A stretch of DNA of 64,000 nucleotides, from assembly GCF_900215325.1 (NCBI RefSeq), contig NZ_OCMS01000001.1:744001-808000 (forward strand), read 5' to 3'. Below the pieces are notes generated by a model. The model did no database searches. It had not been told where the DNA came from and was given only the letters and a program-made list of their open reading frames with translations. Below are positions 18,302-26,825 of the stretch, piece by piece (position 1 is the stretch's first letter; every line of letters begins with the position of its first letter). The translations under genes were made by a program, and so were the position numbers. Origin of the DNA: Fibrobacter sp. UWB16. GTDB lineage: Bacteria; Fibrobacterota; Fibrobacteria; Fibrobacterales; Fibrobacteraceae.

Positions 18302-18338
18302 AAAGCACTTCTCTCTGAGAAGTGCTTTTCTTTTTTTC
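18302..18338 (+). terminator. Terminator of tRNA-Asp
   Basis: AAAGCACTTCTC, loop tct, GAGAAGTGCTTT, then TTCTTTTTTT. A twelve-base stem with a uridine tract. Confidence 0.85.
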
Positions 18339-18456
18339 GCGTTTTTGCCGTTTTCGCCCACCTAAAGCCATCTTAAATCATAGTCGCAATTGGAAGATGG
18401 CATTTCAACTCCTTCCACAAAAAATGTTTATATTAAAAATCAAGAAGGAGTTTTTT

Positions 18457-20181
18457 ATGAAGAACATTCATAAATACATACTTATCGTTTTAATCTGCGG
18501 GCTTATTTTCTTTATTCTCGGCTACCCCTGTCGAGAACTTTTCAAGATTTCCGACACGACCGAAGTCCGCATTGTGGCGGCCCTCCCCCTACTTTTCGGC
18601 ATTTCCTTTGGATTTGCAGGCGTCCTCGGCTGTGCCATCGCGAACCTCGTTGCAGATATCATGTCGGGTTATGACGCGATTATTTTCATTCCAGGATTTT
18701 TCGTCCAGATTATTTACGGTTACGTGCCCGCAGTTATTTGGAACAAGCTCCGCAAAAACGACAAGAACAAGTTCAAGCTCGACAAGATTTACAAGAACGT
18801 GCAGTACATGCTCATCGTCATCCTAGATTCGCTTGCGGCAGCGTTCATGGTCGTAAGCGTCATCAAACTAAAATTTGACGAACACTATTTTTCGATGCTC
18901 TCGGCAAACATTTTCTTCAATCAATTTATCACGATGGTGATTATAGGGTTTCCGTATCTAATCTGCGCCTCGCTCATTTGCCAGCGAAAAATGCGCAAAA
19001 AGCAAAAAAAATCCACAAAGTTCATCTTTTCTTTTTCGCTCAACGAAAAATTCATTTTGTTTTTCCTCGCCACAAGCATCATCATTTCAGTAGCATTTGG
19101 AATTACAAGCTACCCAAGCATTGCGCTTAAATACGGCGAGAACAATCTTTACCTCTGGAATTACGTTTACTTTTACATCGGCACATTGCTGAACATCGGT
19201 ATCTGGGTTTCACTCGGGTTCCTCTACTACATGGAACGCACCGTCACAAAGCCCATCGAAAGCATGAGTGAAATCGCAAAGACTTTTGGGCAGAACAAGG
19301 ATATTTACGAAAGAATCCACAATACGCTGCAAAAATGCCAAAAATACGTCTACTTTACCTCCGAAGTCGGCAAGCTCGCCCGCTCGTACCAGGAAATGGC
19401 AACGGAACTGGACGATTACGTGAAGCACTTGACCGAAGCAACAGCCAAGCAACAGAAAGTCCATACGGAGCTTTCCATTGCAACGACAATCCAGCGCGCA
19501 TCGCTATCAAAACCCGTTAATGTTGAAGGTTTTGACAATTACGCCATGATGCGCCCCGCGCTTGAAGTCGGCGGAGACTTTTACGATAACCTCATGATTG
19601 ACGACGACCATTTGGCACTCGTGATTGCAGACGTCTCGGGCAAGGGCGTCCCTGCAGCACTCTTTATGATGGTTTCCAAGATCGTGTTGAGGCACAACTT
19701 GCAACACGGCCTCTCGCCAGCCGAAGCGTTAAGCCGCGCAAACGATGAACTCGCCGAGCACAACGTTCACGACATGTTCGTCACATGCCTTTGCGGTGTG
19801 TTGAATATCAAGACCGGCCACCTAGTCTACGCCAACGCCGGCCACGAAAAGCCGTTCATTAAGCATGCTAACGGGGATTTCGAAGTCGCCACCCTCAAAA
19901 GCGGTTTTGTCCTCGCCGGCATGGAAGGCTACAAGTACCAGGAATTCGAAGTACAGCTTCAGCCAGGCGATACGATTTTCACCTACACCGATGGAGTTCC
20001 CGAAGCAACAAACGAAAAGGACGAAGAATTCGGCATGGAACGTTTGCAAAAAGTCCTGAACGAATCCAAGGACGATTCTATCCGCCTCCTGTGCCGTAAA
20101 GTCCGCATGGCGGTCAAGGAATTTAGCGGGAACGCCCCGCAATTCGACGACATCACGATGCTTGCGTTCAAGATGAAGTAA
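18457..20181 (+). CDS. Membrane-bound SpoIIE/RsbU-type PP2C protein phosphatase
   Basis: 574 residues from the ATG at 18457 (AAGGAG before it). Residues 1-180 form about five membrane segments, some resembling small-molecule uptake proteins (GCAIANLVADIMSGYDAIIF). A further membrane pair at about 198-260 is followed by a HAMP-like linker and coiled coil (262-340). The C-terminal phosphatase domain (about 345-574) has GGDFYD at 372-377, DVSGKG at 392-397, NAGHEKP, and FDDITML at the end, all the metal-binding aspartates of the family. Such enzymes dephosphorylate anti-anti-sigma proteins in partner-switch systems; no partner gene is visible here. The external input is unknown. Confidence 0.88.
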   Translation: MKNIHKYILIVLICGLIFFILGYPCRELFKISDTTEVRIVAALPLLFGISFGFAGVLGCAIANLVADIMSGYDAIIFIPGFFVQIIYGYVPAVIWNKLRKNDKNKFKLDKIYKNVQYMLIVILDSLAAAFMVVSVIKLKFDEHYFSMLSANIFFNQFITMVIIGFPYLICASLICQRKMRKKQKKSTKFIFSFSLNEKFILFFLATSIIISVAFGITSYPSIALKYGENNLYLWNYVYFYIGTLLNIGIWVSLGFLYYMERTVTKPIESMSEIAKTFGQNKDIYERIHNTLQKCQKYVYFTSEVGKLARSYQEMATELDDYVKHLTEATAKQQKVHTELSIATTIQRASLSKPVNVEGFDNYAMMRPALEVGGDFYDNLMIDDDHLALVIADVSGKGVPAALFMMVSKIVLRHNLQHGLSPAEALSRANDELAEHNVHDMFVTCLCGVLNIKTGHLVYANAGHEKPFIKHANGDFEVATLKSGFVLAGMEGYKYQEFEVQLQPGDTIFTYTDGVPEATNEKDEEFGMERLQKVLNESKDDSIRLLCRKVRMAVKEFSGNAPQFDDITMLAFKMK

Positions 20182-20202
20182 AAGGATAAGTTTTAGGCCC
20201 TC

Positions 20203-20249
20203 TTGACAGGCTAACATCTATTAGCTATTTTAGCTAACAGATATTAGCC
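20203..20249 (+). promoter_or_regulatory. Promoter overlapped by a palindromic operator for the TetR operon
   Basis: TTGACA (20203-20208), 17 bases, TATTTT (20226-20231) is a near-consensus promoter. From 20209 to 20249 lies an inverted repeat: GGCTAACATCTATTAGCTA, three bases, TAGCTAACAGATATTAGCC, matching at 17 of 19 positions. It covers the spacer and the -10 box, so a bound TetR dimer would block transcription. Autoregulation by the next gene is the natural reading. Confidence 0.75.
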
Positions 20250-20296
20250 GCTGTAAAATATCGCAAAAGTCGCGAACTCCAAAAACAAGAGGTGCC

Positions 20297-20890
20297 ATGT
20301 CCACTAAAGAAAAAATTCTCGAAACCGCCCTAACGCTATTTGCTCAAAACGGATACGATGGCACGAGCGTGGAGCAAATCGCCCAGGATGTCGGCATCAA
20401 GGCGCCGTCGCTTTACAAGCATTTCAAGGGCAAAGAAGACATTCTGAATTCGCTAATCGACATCGCCGAAGCGCGTTACGAAGAATCGTTCGGCTCCGCG
20501 AAAAAAGTCGGCACAATCCCCGAAAACATCGACGGATTCATCCACGAAATGATGAAAAGAATCCGCTTTACAATGAGCGACCCGATTATCAAGAAGATGC
20601 GCATTTTCTTGGTGCAGGAACAGTTCCGCAGCGAGCGCCTTGCCGAAATCACGACAAGGCATCAGGTGGACGGGCTTCTGCAAATGTACAAGAAGATTCT
20701 CGAAACTCTGATGGATGCAGGCGTGATTGTGAAGAATGACCCGGAAATGCTTGCGACAGAGATTACTGCGCCCGTCGCACTCTGGATTTCTAAAGTCGAT
20801 CGCCAGCCGAAATGCGAAAAAGAAGCGCTCAAATTCATCGAGAAGCACTTACAACATTTTTTCAAGACATACGCAAATGGAAACCGATAG
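20297..20890 (+). CDS. TetR/AcrR-family transcriptional regulator
   Basis: 197 residues. The N-terminal helix-turn-helix is typical: KILETALTLFAQNGYDGTS, VEQIAQDVGIKAPSLYKHF, KGKEDILNSLI. The C-terminal ligand domain is not assignable to a known effector. It heads a tight operon with a GNAT acetyltransferase, a CAT-like protein and a flavoprotein, and a strong palindrome overlaps its promoter, so it likely represses itself and these genes until an inducer binds. A role in detoxifying a small molecule fits the neighbours but is inference. Confidence 0.92.
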   Translation: MSTKEKILETALTLFAQNGYDGTSVEQIAQDVGIKAPSLYKHFKGKEDILNSLIDIAEARYEESFGSAKKVGTIPENIDGFIHEMMKRIRFTMSDPIIKKMRIFLVQEQFRSERLAEITTRHQVDGLLQMYKKILETLMDAGVIVKNDPEMLATEITAPVALWISKVDRQPKCEKEALKFIEKHLQHFFKTYANGNR

Positions 20891-21398
20891 ATTTTTACTG
20901 CGCCCGTGGCGCGAATGTGATGCCGAAGCTTTGTTCAAATATGCAAGTGACCCAGATGTCGGACCGCGCGCCGGTTGGGAACCGCACAAGAGCGTAGAAG
21001 AAAGCTTGCAAATCATCCGCACAATTTTTGGCGGTGACCACATGTGGGCCATTGAGCTGAAAGAGACAGGAGAACCCATCGGTTGCATCGGCTACCTGCT
21101 CAAAGGCGAAAGCAACATCGACATTGGCGAAAACGAAGCTGAAGCCGGTTATTGGATTGCAAAGCCTTACTGGAACAAAGGTATTTGTACAGAAGCTTTA
21201 AAACTGATGATAAACTATTGCTTCAACGAAAAACACATTGATGTTCTCTGGAGCGACTTTTTCATCGACAACCCCGCCTCTGGACGCGTGATGGAAAAAT
21301 GCGGGTTCCGCGAAACTGGCGAAATGCGCTACTGCGAAAATCTTTATGGCGGCAGCAAGCGCCCCGTGAAAGTGATGAAACTCTGTCGAAACGGATAA
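20877..21398 (+). CDS. GNAT-family N-acetyltransferase
   Basis: 173 residues starting at the ATG at 20877, which overlaps the last 14 bases of the TetR gene and begins with the RimJ-like opening METDRFLLRPWRECDAE. Family features are WAIELKETGEPIGCIGY, EAGYWIAKPYWNKGICTEAL with the acetyl-CoA loop, and NPASGRVMEKCGF. It belongs to the group that acetylates ribosomal-protein N-termini or small amines; the substrate is unknown. Overlap with tetR means cotranscription. Confidence 0.88.
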   Translation: METDRFLLRPWRECDAEALFKYASDPDVGPRAGWEPHKSVEESLQIIRTIFGGDHMWAIELKETGEPIGCIGYLLKGESNIDIGENEAEAGYWIAKPYWNKGICTEALKLMINYCFNEKHIDVLWSDFFIDNPASGRVMEKCGFRETGEMRYCENLYGGSKRPVKVMKLCRNG

Positions 21399-21429
21399 AG
21401 TCATCGGCGAACATATTTAAAGGTAAAAA

Positions 21430-22053
21430 ATGGCAAAAGAAATCAATCCGAAAAGCTCAACGAGAGCAAAAGCGTTTGAGTTTTGGATGCAAGCTCCGAA
21501 TCCGATGGTGACATTTTTCAAAACGCTGAACGTCACAAGACTCGTGAAGGTGAGCAAAAAGCGCGGTTTGAAATTCAATATGCTTATGGATTACTGCATC
21601 GGCAAGGCAGCGGCAAGCATTAAGGAGTTCTACATGCTCCCGGTAAACGGCAAGCTTATGCAATACGATTCGATTGCGGTGAATACAATCGTGAAGAACG
21701 ACGAAGGCGAAGTCAACTCTTGCGACATTCCGTTTTCCGAAGACTTGGCGACATTCAACCGCGACTACCTCAAGTACACAAAAATCGTTGCGGAAAGTTG
21801 CCAGGATTGGGACTTGTCCGAGAACAGCATGGTCATTGGCACTTCGGCTATTATCGATACAGAAATCGACGGAGCAGTCGGCATGAATTCCGGCATTTTC
21901 AACAACCCCTTTATGATTTGGGGACGTTACAGGAAACGTCTTTTCCGCTATGAATTGCCGGTTTCGTTCCAGTTCCACCACACGCAAATGGACGGGGCTC
22001 ACGCCGGGAAATTCCTCGCGAATTTGCAAAACGCCATTGATGAACTACGATAA
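21430..22053 (+). CDS. Chloramphenicol acetyltransferase-like protein (CatA fold)
   Basis: 207 residues, close to the 210-220 of type A CAT enzymes. The catalytic motif HHTQMDG is present near residue 184 followed by AHAGKFL, and FNPFMIWGRY-like segments (NNPFMIWGRYRK) match the fold. The general pattern (RAKAFEFWMQAPNPMVTFFKTLNVT) is that of the CAT-related proteins common in anaerobes, many of which are not resistance enzymes. It would transfer an acetyl group from acetyl-CoA to a hydroxyl or amine. Start supported by AAAGG ahead of the ATG. It lies third in the TetR operon. Confidence 0.8.
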   Translation: MAKEINPKSSTRAKAFEFWMQAPNPMVTFFKTLNVTRLVKVSKKRGLKFNMLMDYCIGKAAASIKEFYMLPVNGKLMQYDSIAVNTIVKNDEGEVNSCDIPFSEDLATFNRDYLKYTKIVAESCQDWDLSENSMVIGTSAIIDTEIDGAVGMNSGIFNNPFMIWGRYRKRLFRYELPVSFQFHHTQMDGAHAGKFLANLQNAIDELR

Positions 22054-22097
22054 AATTTAGTGACACTTTTAAAGACCTTAGGTGTTACAGATAAAAA

Positions 22098-22122
22098 GGA
22101 GATTCTTGCAGCTGCGAGAATG
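22098..22122 (+). repeat. GGAGATTC-type palindrome in the leader of the flavoprotein gene
   Basis: GGAG (22098-22101), then ATTCTTGCAG/CTGCGAGAAT (22102-22121), then GACA. It matches the pattern of the intergenic palindrome at 1331-1360 (GGAG, ATTCCC stem, GGGAAT, GACA). Here it places a Shine-Dalgarno-like GGAG, a hairpin and an ATG in series. Confidence 0.55.
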
Positions 22123-23343
22123 ACAATAAAAATGACTTTAGTTTTGAACACATTGGAATCGGGCGATTGCTCGGAACAGATTAAAGCACTTTTTGCGGGC
22201 AAGAAAGAAGAAATAGAAATCATCAACACCGCAGATTTGAAAATTATGCATTGCATGGGCTGCAACAACTGCTGGCTGAAAACTCCGGGTGTTTGTGCCA
22301 TCAAGGACGACTACGAAATCATTCTCAAAAAACTTGTCAATGCCGAGAACTTCTGGGTTGTGGCAGACACGAAATTTGGCTTTATCGACTACCGTGGCAA
22401 GCGAGTCTTGGACCGAGTCGTCCCGATGCTAAATATGTACATCGAATTCCGCGACGGATGGGAACGCCACCAGTTGCGATATCACCCGCTGAATTTCGGT
22501 TTCATTTACAAGGGCAACGGCAACCGAGAACTGCTCGAAGAGTGGTGCATGAGAGTCGCCAGAAATATGGCAGGGCATTCGCTCGGGGTAATTAGTTTAG
22601 ACCAGAATGAGAAGGAAATGCCGCCCGAGACCGCCGCGACTCCGATCGAAAACGTCGCTTTGGAAACCGCCGCGACTCCCGAACACATCATTATCATCAA
22701 CGGAAGCCCGCGCGTCAAAAAGAACAGCAACACGAATAAGATTATCCAAGCTTTTGCCGAAGGACTCGCAAAAGCGGGAATCACGCACAAGCTTTATTCA
22801 CTCTCGAACCATGCCGAATGGGACGAAGCCCGCGAAGCGTTCATGACGAACGACAACATCATCATTGCTGTGCCACTCTTTGTAGAATGTCTGCCGAGTT
22901 TGTCGCTTGAATTCTTAAGTACACTCCCCACGGAACGCAAGCAACCAGCAAAACTCTCGTTCATTCTCCACGGCGGTTTTGACGAAGGACATCAGCTGCG
23001 CTTGGGCGAAAAGTTTTTGCAGTCGCTCCCAGCGCAACTCGGCTGCACATGCGGCGGCGTACTCGTGAAAGGCGGCAGCTTCTTGCTCCGCAACCGCGAA
23101 AACAGCTACATCAAAAAGATGACCGACAAAATGCTCGCCTCTTACACAGCCATGGGACGCTCATTTGCCCGCAACGGAAGCTTCTCAAGTTCAGAAGCAA
23201 AGAAATTTACAGGCTTCGAAAAAAATCCAAAAATAGGAATCCTGCTCTTCAACCTCATTTTCAAGCGCATCGTCAAAAAGAATTTTGAGCGAATGGCACA
23301 GGAATGGGGCTGCACGGAACAGCTAGACCGCAAGCCATATTAA
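22120..23343 (+). CDS. Flavodoxin-like double-domain NAD(P)H/FMN reductase
   Basis: About 407 residues. Two flavodoxin-like FMN domains are joined by a linker with a duplicated ETAATP. Domain 1 (about 1-175) has CMGCNNCW, a following cysteine (PGVCAIKDDYE), the cysteine pattern of iron-sulfur-flavoprotein-like FMN reductases. Domain 2 starts with IIIINGSPRVKKNSNT, the phosphate-binding loop of the FMN_red fold. The start is unsure: ATG 22120 has GGAG 18 bases ahead across a hairpin, ATG 22132 begins the first beta strand (TLVLNTLE), and a GTG at 22060 is open but adds a repeat-derived extension. Last gene of the TetR operon; likely a redox enzyme acting on quinones or nitro-compounds. Confidence 0.78.
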   Translation: MTIKMTLVLNTLESGDCSEQIKALFAGKKEEIEIINTADLKIMHCMGCNNCWLKTPGVCAIKDDYEIILKKLVNAENFWVVADTKFGFIDYRGKRVLDRVVPMLNMYIEFRDGWERHQLRYHPLNFGFIYKGNGNRELLEEWCMRVARNMAGHSLGVISLDQNEKEMPPETAATPIENVALETAATPEHIIIINGSPRVKKNSNTNKIIQAFAEGLAKAGITHKLYSLSNHAEWDEAREAFMTNDNIIIAVPLFVECLPSLSLEFLSTLPTERKQPAKLSFILHGGFDEGHQLRLGEKFLQSLPAQLGCTCGGVLVKGGSFLLRNRENSYIKKMTDKMLASYTAMGRSFARNGSFSSSEAKKFTGFEKNPKIGILLFNLIFKRIVKKNFERMAQEWGCTEQLDRKPY

Positions 23344-23447
23344 AACAATGAAAAGAACTAAAGAGCTTTCAGAAATGGACGGCAGAAGCACGAAAGGAAT
23401 ATGGAGATCGATACTAACAAATTCTGAAAAAAAAGAGCGAATAGGAC

Positions 23448-23476
23448 TTGACGAGAATTACTAAATAGTATACATT
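23448..23476 (+). promoter_or_regulatory. Promoter of the GyrI-like gene
   Basis: TTGACG (23448-23453), 17 bases, TACATT (23471-23476). The -10 region lies within a loose palindrome (GTATACATTTGTACAC). Confidence 0.55.
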
Positions 23477-23504
23477 TGTACACGTGTTGTAAGAAGGAAA
23501 TTTC

Positions 23505-24137
23505 ATGCCTTTTGACTTTAAAAAAGAATATAAAGAATTTTACATGCCGAAAGGCAAACCCGAAATCGTCACTGTTCCGAAGATAAACTACATCGCGGTG
23601 CGGGGCAAGGGCAACCCGAATGAAGAAGAGGGCGAATACAAAAAATCCATCGAACTTCTGTACGGCATAGCCTACACCATCAAGATGAGCAAGAAAGGCG
23701 ACCATAAAATTGAAGGTTACTTTGATTACGTGGTTCCGCCGCTTGAAGGATTCTGGTGGCAAGAAAATGTTGACGGAATCGATTACAGCCACAAGGAAAA
23801 CTTCCAGTGGATTTCCGTCATTAGACTCCCTGACTTCGTCACCAAAGCCGATTTCGAATGGGCAACTGAAGAAGCGACCCGCAAAAAGAAAATGGACTTT
23901 TCGAAAGTGGAATTTTTAACACTTGAAGAAGGGCTTTGCGTGCAATGCATGCATTCCGGCTCATATGACGATGAACCCGCAACTGTTGCCGCAATGGATA
24001 AGTTTATTGCCGACAATGGCTACGAAAACGACATCTCGGACACAAGGCGCCACCACGAGATTTACCTTTCTGACGCACGCAAAGTCGCCCCAGAAAAGTT
24101 AAAGACAGTCATCCGCCACCCAATTAAAAAGATCTAA
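23505..24137 (+). CDS. GyrI-like small-molecule-binding protein
   Basis: 210 residues, start supported by AGAAGGAAA ahead of the ATG. The pattern PEIVTVPKINYIAVRGKGNPNE, ELLYGIAYTIKMSKK, FDYVVPPLEGFWW, FQWISVIRLPDFVTK and RRHHEIYLSDARK is that of GyrI-like-domain proteins (the SbmC/BmrR effector-binding fold). Members bind or hydrolyse small hydrophobic compounds. No DNA-binding domain is attached. It follows the TetR detoxification-type operon but has its own promoter. Confidence 0.82.
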   Translation: MPFDFKKEYKEFYMPKGKPEIVTVPKINYIAVRGKGNPNEEEGEYKKSIELLYGIAYTIKMSKKGDHKIEGYFDYVVPPLEGFWWQENVDGIDYSHKENFQWISVIRLPDFVTKADFEWATEEATRKKKMDFSKVEFLTLEEGLCVQCMHSGSYDDEPATVAAMDKFIADNGYENDISDTRRHHEIYLSDARKVAPEKLKTVIRHPIKKI

Positions 24138-24187
24138 TACAAATTCGATATCCGTCCAACGGGCATAACAATCTAAAAGGAGAAATC

Positions 24188-24775
24188 ATGGAATTAAAAT
24201 TTTGTCAGAGCTGCGGAATGCCGCTCACACCAGAAATCCTCGGCACAAACGCCGACGGCAGCAAGAACGATGAATACTGCATTTACTGCTACAAAGATGG
24301 AGCGTTCACCGGCGACTTCAACATGGAACAGATGGTAGAATTCTGCTCGCAGTTCGTCGATGAATTCAACAAGAACACCGGCAAGAGCCTCTCCCGCGAA
24401 GAATATAAGGCGGAGCTTCGCAAGTATTTCCCGACACTCAAGCGCTGGCGCCTCCCGGCAGATCAACTGCCGCATGCCACATCGCCCATGAAGCAGAAGT
24501 TCATTGAAGAAGTCAACGCGCTCGGTATCAAGGATATGCCGACCATCGACAATCTCTTAGTTCTGCAGGGCTCGTTCATCAATCAGGAATACAAGATCAA
24601 CGGCAATAGCGTCAAGCTTTTAGACGACAACGCAAGCTACTGGGGCAACCAGGTCGAAAAGCAAAACGCCGAAGGCCGTTGCTACGGAATCGCTTGCGAC
24701 GAACATTACATTCTCGTGAGCGAATACGGCAAGAACGGAGCCGATGCCGAAATCGTCGTATTCAAGAAGAGGTAA
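24188..24775 (+). CDS. Zinc-ribbon domain protein
   Basis: 195 residues with AAAAGGAG ahead of the ATG. The N-terminus carries two zinc-binding pairs, CQSC at residues 6-9 and CIYC at 31-34, spaced as in the 'putative zinc ribbon' family whose members start (K)FCQSCGMPL and continue with a short helical region ending near residue 80. The remainder (SYWGNQVEKQNAEGRCYGIA, HYILVSEYGKNG) is not assigned. Function unknown; it may be cotranscribed with the GyrI-like gene 50 bases upstream. Confidence 0.75.
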   Translation: MELKFCQSCGMPLTPEILGTNADGSKNDEYCIYCYKDGAFTGDFNMEQMVEFCSQFVDEFNKNTGKSLSREEYKAELRKYFPTLKRWRLPADQLPHATSPMKQKFIEEVNALGIKDMPTIDNLLVLQGSFINQEYKINGNSVKLLDDNASYWGNQVEKQNAEGRCYGIACDEHYILVSEYGKNGADAEIVVFKKR

Positions 24776-24821
24776 AGGCCATCCACCTCCAGTAGAAGTC
24801 CGCCCATCCTAGCCCATTCAC

Positions 24822-24850
24822 TTGCCAAATAGTCTTACTTTAGCTATATT
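24822..24850 (+). promoter_or_regulatory. Promoter of tRNA-Ala
   Basis: TTGCCA (24822-24827), 17 bases, TATATT (24845-24850), with a start expected about 13 bases before the tRNA. Confidence 0.65.
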
Positions 24851-24869
24851 CAGCCCACCATCCAATTAT

Positions 24870-24942
24870 GGGGATATAGCTCAGTTGGTAGAGCGACAGG
24901 TTCGCAATCTGTAGGTCATGGGTTCGACTCCCACTATCTCCA
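24870..24942 (+). tRNA. tRNA-Ala (CGC)
   Basis: Acceptor GGGGATA pairs with TATCTCC and contains the G3-U70 pair that marks alanine tRNAs. The D-arm is GCTC/GAGC, the anticodon stem ACAGG/TCTGT encloses TTCGCAA giving anticodon CGC, and the T-arm is ATGGG-TTCGACT-CCCAC. The discriminator is A and CCA is not encoded. Confidence 0.93.
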
Positions 24943-24946
24943 CGTA

Positions 24947-24979
24947 AAAGAGGCAAGCTTTCGCTTGCCTCTTTTTTTT
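24947..24979 (+). terminator. Terminator of tRNA-Ala
   Basis: AGAGGCAAGC, loop tttc, GCTTGCCTCT, then seven T. A ten-base perfect stem directly after the tRNA. Confidence 0.9.
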
Positions 24980-25017
24980 AACTCCATATTACCAAATTCA
25001 ATGAACGGCAAAGCCGC

Positions 25018-26265
25018 CTAAATATCCCATTTTACACCAAGCTTAAGCTGCGTGAGCACAGTGCTTTCGCGGTACAATCCCTTGTAGAAATTGGGCAAAT
25101 CCATGTGTTTGTAGTTGCGTTCGAGCCCTAAATAAAAAGTCATCATCTTGTATTTCCACGAAGCTGAGCCGCCCCAAGTGCCATTGAACTTCTTGATTTT
25201 TTTGAAATCCTCGTCCGGTCCGCCAACAGCGAATCCATAGAACAAATTCATTTTCGCTTCAACGGAAAAGCGGTTCTTAAACTTATACGAAATTCTAGAA
25301 CGGAAAACCGGACCAAACCAATTGCCCATCGTCTGGCGGTAGACAATACTTTCTACAGAAGGTTCCGCAGGAGAATTCGCCTCATACATTTCATATTCAT
25401 CATCGGTCATTTCGGCGCTATGGTCACTCAAATACCGCCAGTATTCATTATAAGCACTAACAGATTGTTTGTAGGTCGCATAAGATTTCATAAACGATTT
25501 GTAGTCAAAAGCGGAATCCGCTTCAAATTTTGCCCCGACATAAACCGTTCCATTCAAACCTTCCGAAACAGTCCTGTGCCACGACGCATAAGCTGCAAGA
25601 GACATCGGACCTGACGTTTGGTAATATGCCCAAGCCACCGCACCGACACGTTGCTTTTCAAAGCGGAACAAATCCTTTTCGAACCAGAGGTAAAAATCCG
25701 AAGAAAGTTCCTTGCCCTCGATATTGAAATCGTAACCCGCATCCAGGAGCATCCCATGCCCCATCAGCGTGTATTCCAAACCAAGTACAAGGTTCCAGTC
25801 GTTCGTATCAAGAACCGACATTTCATCGTTATTCAAGAAATAATCGCCCTGCACCGAAGCGGCAAACGTATGCGACCAGGTCGCCGTTGTATAATCAAAG
25901 TACGGGTTCACATTCAAGAAGAGGTCACCGCCTTTTTCAGCTTCCTCCAAACCCGTTTCCTTGTAGTGCATGCCGTAAAGACCAAGCTCGCCAGCCAAAT
26001 GGAATTCCCACGGACTTGCCTCACTTGCAGCACTAGAATTTTCGCTATCCGCTAAGCCAAGTGCCGATTTGTAATCGCGAATAATTCCCTGAATTTCATC
26101 CGTGTACTCGCCTGGCAACGCAACCGCCTCTTCAAAAGCCTTGAGAGCCGATGTAATATCGCCAGCCTCCTCAAGCTTCATCGCTCGGTAATACGCTTCC
26201 TCCTGCGTCTCAGCATAGAGCGCAGTTGCAAGCACAAACATTATCAAACCAAACCAACGGATCAT
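25018..26265 (-). CDS. Outer-membrane beta-barrel protein with N-terminal TPR-like part
   Basis: 415 residues with a signal peptide (MIRWFGLIMFVLATALYAET). Residues about 20-75 are TPR-like helices (AYYRAMKLEEAGDITSALKAFEEAV). From about 85 onward alternating hydrophobic and aromatic strands suggest a beta-barrel (WEFHLAGELGLYGMHY, NWFGPVFRSRISYKF, QLKLGVKWDI at the end). No named family is recognised. Its ATG directly follows the TAG of the Pro-rich gene. It is the last gene of the kinase/sigma-54 operon, so it may be part of that system's output. Confidence 0.6.
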   Translation of the reverse strand: MIRWFGLIMFVLATALYAETQEEAYYRAMKLEEAGDITSALKAFEEAVALPGEYTDEIQGIIRDYKSALGLADSENSSAASEASPWEFHLAGELGLYGMHYKETGLEEAEKGGDLFLNVNPYFDYTTATWSHTFAASVQGDYFLNNDEMSVLDTNDWNLVLGLEYTLMGHGMLLDAGYDFNIEGKELSSDFYLWFEKDLFRFEKQRVGAVAWAYYQTSGPMSLAAYASWHRTVSEGLNGTVYVGAKFEADSAFDYKSFMKSYATYKQSVSAYNEYWRYLSDHSAEMTDDEYEMYEANSPAEPSVESIVYRQTMGNWFGPVFRSRISYKFKNRFSVEAKMNLFYGFAVGGPDEDFKKIKKFNGTWGGSASWKYKMMTFYLGLERNYKHMDLPNFYKGLYRESTVLTQLKLGVKWDI

Positions 26266-26781
26266 CTACTTTTTCGGGAAAGGTCCCTTCTCCCATTCAT
26301 GCGGGTTCTGCTTTTCCCAGGGATTTCGTTCAATCGGACGAGGACCGAACGGGCGCATCGGTTCCATGCGACCTGGGCCAAACGGATTCATACCACCCTG
26401 CGGTCCCTTATGCTGTTCCTTTTCGTCCAATTTCTTTTCGCGGACAAGCTCGTCCTTGGGCTTTACGACATCCTTTTCTTGTTGCTTTTCGGCAACAGGC
26501 GGTATTCCTACAACCGCAGGCTTTGCAACAGCTTCGCGCAGTTCCTTCTTTTCTGCAGCCGAATTATTCCTCAAGTCCTTGAGAATCTGCTCGCGGGCAA
26601 AGCGGCGTTCTTCACGCATTTTCTGCCAGTCCATATTTTCCTTTTCAGACATTTTCGGAGCTTTATCCAAAGTTTCACGAGCCTCGACTGGCGTCGGGAC
26701 GCTTGCTTCCGGGCGAGAATCAATTTCGCCTGCCATGGCCGTTGCCGCCATCACAGCGGATGCCATTACAATCTTCTTCAT
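26266..26781 (-). CDS. Small secreted Pro/Lys-rich protein
   Basis: 171 residues from the ATG at 26779-26781, where AAGGAG precedes and a signal peptide follows (MKKIVMASAVMAATAMAG). The mature part is charged and helical (KMREERRFAREQILKDLR) and then low-complexity, ending in a Pro/Gly/Arg-rich tail (MNPFGPGRMEPMRPFGPRP). No catalytic motif is visible. It lies between the sigma-54 activator and the outer-membrane protein in one operon, so it may be a periplasmic structural partner. Confidence 0.6.
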   Translation of the reverse strand: MKKIVMASAVMAATAMAGEIDSRPEASVPTPVEARETLDKAPKMSEKENMDWQKMREERRFAREQILKDLRNNSAAEKKELREAVAKPAVVGIPPVAEKQQEKDVVKPKDELVREKKLDEKEQHKGPQGGMNPFGPGRMEPMRPFGPRPIERNPWEKQNPHEWEKGPFPKK

Positions 26782-26825
26782 GGTGAGTCTCCTTAAATTG
26801 AGCTTCAGCATTTTACAAATCATCC

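Noticed and set aside
21430-22053. Chloramphenicol resistance gene
   Set aside because: The CAT fold and HHxxxDG are present, but many CAT-like proteins of anaerobes have other substrates. Nothing here points to mobile resistance DNA.
23348-23464. Plus-strand open frame of 38 codons between the flavoprotein and the GyrI-like gene
   Set aside because: No ribosome binding site, no similarity to a known small protein, and the promoter of the next gene overlaps its end. It cannot be excluded but is not supported.
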